A DNA stretch of 64,000 nt from Daldinia sp. FL1419 (taxonomy: Eukaryota; Ascomycota; Sordariomycetes; Xylariales; Hypoxylaceae), in the NCBI GenBank assembly GCA_025201765.1, contig MU623355.1, positions 310,001 through 374,000 on the forward strand, in the 5' to 3' direction. Within the stretch, counting starts at the first letter, position 1. Each line of letters starts with the position of its first letter. The position numbers and the translations under genes were made by a program. The notes below the pieces were generated by a model. It did no database searches, was not told the DNA's origin, and worked only from the letters and a program-made list of their open reading frames with translations. Shown piece after piece: positions 58,164 through 64,000 of the stretch.

Positions 58164-61100
58164 ATGTCTCGACCAAGCTCAAAAACGTCCGACTATGCGC
58201 AATCGGCAGGGACAGGTTTGCAGCCACCATCTCTCAAACACCTTTTCGCTTTTTCGGCATGGCGCCATAGTGGAATTTTGGTTGCGGGCCTGGCGGCGTC
58301 GCTGCTGGTCGGCGCTATGAGGGCTGCCTCCTCTATTCTCATAGGCAAGACATTCGCCGTCGTCGCAAAATTTGGATCGGGAGAACTAGACGGTTCAGCT
58401 GCTTACGCCCAGGTTTCCTCCTGGTGTGTCATCCTGTCGGTTGTTGGCGGAGCAGGCATAATTGCCAACTTTGCCTTCATATTTCTTTGGACCGTCTTTA
58501 GCGAGGTACAAGTTAGGAGTATCCGTCGTAAGGTTTTCAGCGTCTTGTTGACAAAAAATATGGATTGGTTCGACCGACAAGAAGATGGGATACCTAGCAC
58601 GCTCGTGAAAATACAAACGTACCGCCCACCCTAGCCCATCCGCTGTGTAAATAGTTAACAGGGTTACAGACAGATCAGAGAGCTCCAGGTGGCATCTTCG
58701 GCAACCCTCGGGTCTATAGCGGCGGAGATCGCTACCTCGATCGCAAATCTCGTCATCGCTTTTTATGGCTCGTGGAAGCTCACTCTCGCACTCCTTGCTA
58801 CGGTACCAGTTATCGTCGTCGTGCCTGCTTGGCTAGGCGGCAAGATAAAGCTAGCCGTTCAAGCGCAGAAGCAAGAACTTGGACGAGCATCCAAATGTGC
58901 GATATCAGCCTTGACCGCGATAGACCTGGTAAAAGCATTTAGCACCGCCGACCACGAAGTCTGGCAGTATCTTGTATCGATTCAAAGATCCATGGATAGG
59001 TTTTTAGCTCTAGCTAGGACCAGCGCGTGGCAGGTTGGCTACATACGGTTATGGTTGGATGGAATATTTGTGCTGGGTTTTTACTACGGTGCTGTACTGG
59101 TGGACCAAGGACTAAATCCGGGAAGCGTCGTGACGACCTTCTACGCGGCTCTCGGAGCGTTACAGGCTATTTATACTATCGCTCCAACTTATGTGTCCCT
59201 CGTAAGAGGCATGGCCGCGGGCCAAGCTCTTTACTCTCTAGTGTACAATATCGAAGGCGGGAGAAGGATCTATCAGATGATGGGAAACTACCGCCCTATC
59301 AGCTGCGCCGGTAAGGTAGAATTTAAAGAAGTGAGTTTTGGCCCTTTTCCTCTCTCTTCCACCGCTAAGGTCTACAGGTCAGCTTTGCATACCCGGCGAA
59401 TCCAAACAAGATCGTCCTAAACAAATGTTCCTTTTTGTTCGACCAAGATAGGCTATACTTTATCGTTGGGAGGAGCGGTTCGGGAAAGAGCACTCTAGGA
59501 AATCTACTGGCAAAATTCTACGAGCCGCTCAGTGGAAACATATTGATAGATGGACAGGCGTTAAAAACTCTGGATTCAGAATGGGTGCGTAGCAACATCA
59601 CACTCATCCAGCAGGCGAGCGTCCTCTTCAACGACACCATCTACGCTAACGTGGCTATGGGCCATAGAACGCCCACGGAAGTATCTAGGGGGGGAGTCGA
59701 AGCCGCTTGCAAAGCGGCGCTGCTCCAGTCGACGTTAATCGAACTTCCAAAAGGCCTAGACACGTACGTGGGAACCGGCGGTATCAACTTGAGCGGCGGA
59801 CAGAAACAGAGGCTAGCCGTAGCAAGGGCAAGAATCCGCGATCCGCCGGTTCTAGTTCTCGACGAAGTCACGAGCGGGCTCGATCCGACGAACCGAGGCC
59901 TGCTTATGGACGGCATTAGGCAGTGGAGACGAGGAAAGACGACCATAATCATTACCCACGAAATAGCGCAAATTAACGACGAAGACTATGTCTACGTCAT
60001 GGAGAACGCATTTGTCGAACAGGAAGGCTTCCGCTGGGATTTACAAAGGCAGAGAGACGGCGTCTTTGCTACATTAGCTTCTTCAGCTTCAAGCGACGAT
60101 ATCTACTCGGATAGAGCAGCTAGCGCGAAGTTTCAAGGAGCTAATCGAAGCGCCTCTAGAAAGTTTTCGTCTCGAGGGATACAAGACTCTGCTTCGTCAG
60201 ATTACTTTTGGCCATTCGGAGGTCCTGATGCTCCCTACCTGCGAAGCACCTCGCTGGACACGGAAAAAGACTTACAGGCCCAGAGGTTTCCAAGCGCGAG
60301 CAAAAATCTTGTACGATCAGGCAGCTTGGATGCTATCCTAAACTCTCCAATTCAAGGGAGGCTATGGTCGCCCGATCACTATCGCATATTCAACAGCGAA
60401 TCTAACCAGAAGAGACCACTAAGTAGAAATAGCATAATACATCTACAAGAGCTGGGAAATGGGGTGAGAAAAAACAGAGGGACCGAAAACCGGCGTCGCA
60501 GACCTACTATTACGCCCGTAGACACTCGAGAGGTTTTCGATAACGACAGGACACTATCCTTATGGGCCATCTACAAGACCGTCTGGCCGCGGCTGCCTAC
60601 GAAAGAACGAGCATTACTTGCCGTAGGATTGCTCACGTGTATCGTTCTCGCTGGCTTGGTCCCAGCGTTTTCGGTCCTATTCGCAAACCTTCTTGCGGTC
60701 CTATTTTCCAACGGAGACAAGATAGCCGCCGGGAAGAAATGGGCTCTTTTACTCCTGGCAATAGCTTGTATGAGAGCAACAATAACCTATTTCAACCAGT
60801 ACCTGATGCAGCGGGCAAGTCAAGCTTGGGTAAACGCCCTGCGTGTTCGGGCCCTGAATAGGGTGTTACGTCAGCCCAAATCGTGGTTTGACGGACCGGC
60901 TAATTCGGCTGTCCGCATAAACGAGTATATGGATAGATACGCTGAGGAAATGCGCAACCTCGTTGGACGGTTTGCTCCGCAGCTACTACTCGTCGTTGTT
61001 ATGGTTGCCAGCACAGTAACGTGGGCGCTGTTGATCTCGTGGCGACTAACCCTCGTAAGCCTCGCGAGCGCTCCAGCCTTTTTGGCTGCCACGCAAGCCC

Positions 61101-62581
61101 ATTCTTTTATATCCGAGAGATGGGAGAACAAATGCCTCAAAGCTGCGGACGATGTCAGCGCGGTGTCGACAGAAACGTTCATCAATATCCGCGTCGTTCG
61201 GGCCTTGACTCTGGAGTCGTTTTTCAATAATAAGCACGAAAAGTTCATCCGCAAGGCCTTCGAGCTCGGGGTTGAAAAATCTGCCTGGACCGCAGTTCCG
61301 TACGCATGCTCGCAGTCCATGGTTTGGTTCATATTTGCGCTCATATTTTGGTACGCGATCAAACTACTTGTTACCGATCAACTACTTACCGTGCCCGCCA
61401 TCTTGCAAGTCGTAAACTTGTTAGTCTTAGGCGTTACGACTGCTTTTAGCGTACTGAGTTCCTTGACCGGTGTTTCCGCGGCACAAACAACGGCCTCTAG
61501 GCTAATCCACTATGCCAATCTGCCCCTAGATGCCTCCCACGAATCGAGAGGTAGGGTCCTACTCGTAAATCCCCTCCCAATAAGGATGGATGGCCTCTCT
61601 TTTACGTATCCGCTAAACGGACGAACAGTCCTTCGAAACCTAACACTCCACTTTAACGGCGGCACCTCGACCGCGATAGTTGGTCCTTCTGGTTGCGGTA
61701 AAAGCACGATAGCATCAATTATTTTGGGGTTATACGAACCAGACAGATCGAGAGGCAACGAAAGACAGCTAACATTTGCGTCTACGCCAGCAGCCGAACT
61801 CGATTTTGTTGGTTTACGAGGTCATATAGGATACGTACCTCAGACACCGCTCCTCTTCCCCGGGACAATTGCGGAGAACATCGCCTACGGTCTGGCGGAG
61901 GACTCTCCTTTGCGAACGCCAGAAAATATTCAGAGAGCTGCTAAAGAAGCGGGGATCCATAGCTTTATCCGCACATCGACGGCAGGTTACGATACAATGG
62001 TAGGCGATGGCGGACAGTCGCTCAGCGGCGGACAGGCTCAGCGCCTTTGCATCGCCAGAGCTTTAGCGCGACGGCCAAAAATTTTAGTATTTGACGAGCC
62101 TACAAGCGCACTGGATGCCGTGAGTGCCAAGGATGTACAAAACACGATAGAGTCTCTTATGCAGTCTACGAGGAAGTTTAGCATTCCCGGCTGCGGCGCT
62201 TCTTTAAAAAGGCGGCGAGAAATTTCGATTATCGTTATTACGCACAACAAGGAGATGATGCGGATAGCGGATCGAGTAGTCGTAATTAATCAGGGCAGCG
62301 CGGTAGAGTCTGGCTCCTACGACGAACTGCTGGCAAGGAATGGCAAGTTTACAGAATTTTTAAGCGGCGGCCTTTGGGCTGGAGATAACGAGAGAGAAGA
62401 TCGGCAAGAGTCAACCACGAATGATCTTTCCTTACACACAGCGGATATAGACGAAGACTACTCTATGACGACTCCTAGATGGGTTGGTCTAAAAGACGTA
62501 CGATGGACGGACGACCGCGGTCCGTCTACCGGCCTCATGAGCCCTCTCACAAGTCCATTCAGCGCATCTCGAAGAAAATAA
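58164..62581 (+). CDS. full-size ABC transporter, Ste6-like (ABCB) exporter
   Basis: Exons are 58164-58618, 58670-59330 and 59378-62581 (introns 51 and 47 nt), giving 1439 aa. Layout is TMD1-NBD1-TMD2-NBD2. NBD1 has Walker A GRSGSGKST (about 403-411), signature LSGGQKQR and Walker B VLVLDEVTSGLD with IITHE. TMD2 follows a roughly 190-residue Ser/Arg-rich linker. NBD2 has GPSGCGKST, LSGGQAQR, ILVFDEPTSALD and VITHN, with about 25 extra residues between Walker B and the H-loop. QIRELQ in TMD1 and the DEVTSGLD variant fit the Ste6 group that exports farnesylated a-factor pheromone in yeast. That role is inference; no a-factor gene was seen nearby. The acceptor at 58669 was chosen because it restores KIQTQIRELQ. 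Confidence 0.88.
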
Positions 62582-63608
62582 CGTCGAGACGAGGGCGGTT
62601 GAAACGCAATGCATGAGATAGTCTTGTGTAATTATGTATTCCTTGGACGTGAGTGTAATGGTATGCTATATCGTGGGTCTCATGTCGGGTTCAATCAATG
62701 TACCTACGATATATGCAAATCCAAGAGATTTACTGTACCGTCAGCTCGGCTTCTACTATCTTAGGTACCTTTCATATACCCCCCTAACGATAGAAAACAT
62801 TGGCCAACGCGATAATGAGCCTCATGAAATAATCAGATAAAAGGCTCTTGACTTGTTCGATGGTCTGTTTCTGGTATGGAGATTAGAACAAGTGTAGTTC
62901 TAACTTGGTTACGAAGGCTGGGGCCAAGGCCTCACGGATCTAAGCTGAACAAAAAGACGTTAAAAAGGTCCGAAATGAAGGAAGACGAAATTGCTCAAGG
63001 GCAATCTATTACCATGATGATGACAGTGTAAGATAAATGGCCACAGCAACGATCCTGGCAGGAACCCATACCAGACAGGATGATGAAGATATCACGGGAC
63101 TTTGATGAAAGTTGATTAATAAAACTGCGCTACCTTGGGCGATGAGAACTTCCGCGTGCACCGTATTACTTAGGCTATAGTGACTGATGTCGCTATAAAT
63201 GTAGCCTTAAGCTACTTGAATTTAGTAGACACACCGCCCTAACCGTTAACCTCTAGCTTAGCAGGTGGCTAGTATTATACAGTGCGGGTAAATAAAGGAA
63301 GACTACCGCCTACAGTGACTGGGCTTTGCTGGTGTGGCAAGACTTTTGGCCCTAGCTGTTGAAATAGGACGCATGTATGAGGTAAATTACTTGTATTATC
63401 AAGTCTATCTTAGGTAGAGAATAGATGGGCATATCTACATACGATATATAAGGTCACGGATGTGGGGCGTATAATATCCCTGTATACCAGCCACACACAT
63501 TCCAACACTAGCTTTCATACGGAGGTACTGATCGCGAAACTCTTCGAACGGGAACTACTCAATAGATCAAACTGAAATACTGCTAGTAAAACACACTCGG
63601 ATAGCCTA
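62582..63608. other. convergent spacer
   Basis: No gene seen between the ends of the ABC transporter and the AA9 gene. A few TAGGTA words are present. Confidence 0.5.
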
Positions 63609-64000
63609 TCAACAATCCTGGCAGTATTTGTTTACAAATCTGCAAAGCATCAGCATTAGATTGCATCTGTCTGTTTGAGAAGCCAGGCAACTCACCCATC
63701 CCATACCGGCGGCCCCGGAATCGTGTAATTCTAAGAAAAGTCAGTTCATGCTAGCCGGCACCGAAAGGACGGTCTTACCGTTTGCGACTTTATCTCGTCC
63801 GAGTAGATATCAATATTGATGGACGGATCTGAAGCTGTTAGCCACATTCACTAATCATCAGATTGCGACGTACCATCCTCCTCGTACGCTCCGGGGAACC
63901 TGGCGAAATACTCGGGTGACGGCACCGCCGTTCCCGTCCCTGTGATGTTCAGGTGCGCGCACTCGGGATAGAATTGAGGCTTATTCTCGATATGGATACT
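63609..64000 (-). CDS. AA9 lytic polysaccharide monooxygenase, C-terminal part (5' end outside window)
   Basis: Secreted copper enzyme that cleaves cellulose or related glucans oxidatively. Exons seen on the minus strand: 63874 to beyond 64000, 63779-63828, 63696-63730 and 63609-63639, with introns of 45, 48 and 56 nt. The translated pieces read IHIENKPQFYPECAHLNITG, then TAVPSPEYFARFPGAYEED, DPSINIDIYSDEIKSQT, NYTIPGPPVWDG and FVNKYCQDC before TGA. QFYPEC carries the conserved Gln and the axial Tyr of the AA9 copper site; PGPPVW near the end is a family hallmark. The His-brace residues and signal peptide lie past the right edge. No CBM1 is attached at this end. Confidence 0.88.

Noticed and set aside
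1..64000. CRISPR array, rRNA genes, telomere repeats, provirus or biosynthetic gene cluster
   Set aside because: No spaced direct repeats, rRNA-like sequence, TTAGGG arrays, viral genes or PKS/NRPS/terpene core genes were seen.

Overview
The window is nuclear DNA of a filamentous ascomycete (Pezizomycotina, most likely a sordariomycete). Genes are broken by short introns of about 45-82 nt with GT...AG ends and CTAAC-like branch sites. Intergenic spacers are long and carry low-complexity TAGGTACCTA-type motifs. Several gene families are typical of filamentous fungi: an AA9 polysaccharide monooxygenase, Zn2Cys6 regulators, UapA-type purine permeases and fungal 3-dehydroshikimate dehydratase. 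Exon borders were set by hand from splice signals, reading frame and family conservation, and each spliced gene gives an uninterrupted frame.

Layout, left to right: mRNA 5'-triphosphatase Cet1 (minus, cut by the left edge); proteasome subunit Rpn2 (plus); a small secreted metallopeptidase-like protein (minus); a gene-poor stretch with a hairpin cluster; mitochondrial sulfite oxidase (plus); a MARVEL-type membrane protein (minus); a decayed F-box gene (plus); a secreted glycerophosphodiester phosphodiesterase-like protein (plus) converging on a GH18 chitinase (minus); the WD-repeat protein Jip5 (plus); 3-dehydroshikimate dehydratase (minus); a purine permease (plus); COX10 (plus); a Myb-like regulator (minus); a 5.6-kb gene-free stretch containing a TIR-flanked AT-rich element; an MFS sugar transporter and a Zn2Cys6 regulator (plus); MSH6 (minus); a hypothetical protein with faint Ulp1/C48-like layout (minus); an MFS drug/polyamine-type exporter, PBDC1 and a Ste6-like full ABC transporter (all plus); and the 3' part of an AA9 LPMO gene (minus, cut by the right edge).

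Most genes are conserved housekeeping genes (capping, proteasome, ribosome biogenesis, haem A synthesis, mismatch repair, sulfite oxidation) interspersed with nutrition, wall and transport genes (chitinase, GDPD, LPMO, sugar, purine and drug transporters, quinate-type dehydratase). I see no biosynthetic cluster, virus, CRISPR array, rRNA or convincing tRNA. I did not find a clear undescribed multi-gene system. The best leads are the 796-bp TIR element with a candidate TCAT duplication, a run of hairpins near 9.0-9.15 kb, a 20-bp perfect palindrome in front of the Zn2Cys6 gene, and the C48-like hypothetical protein.
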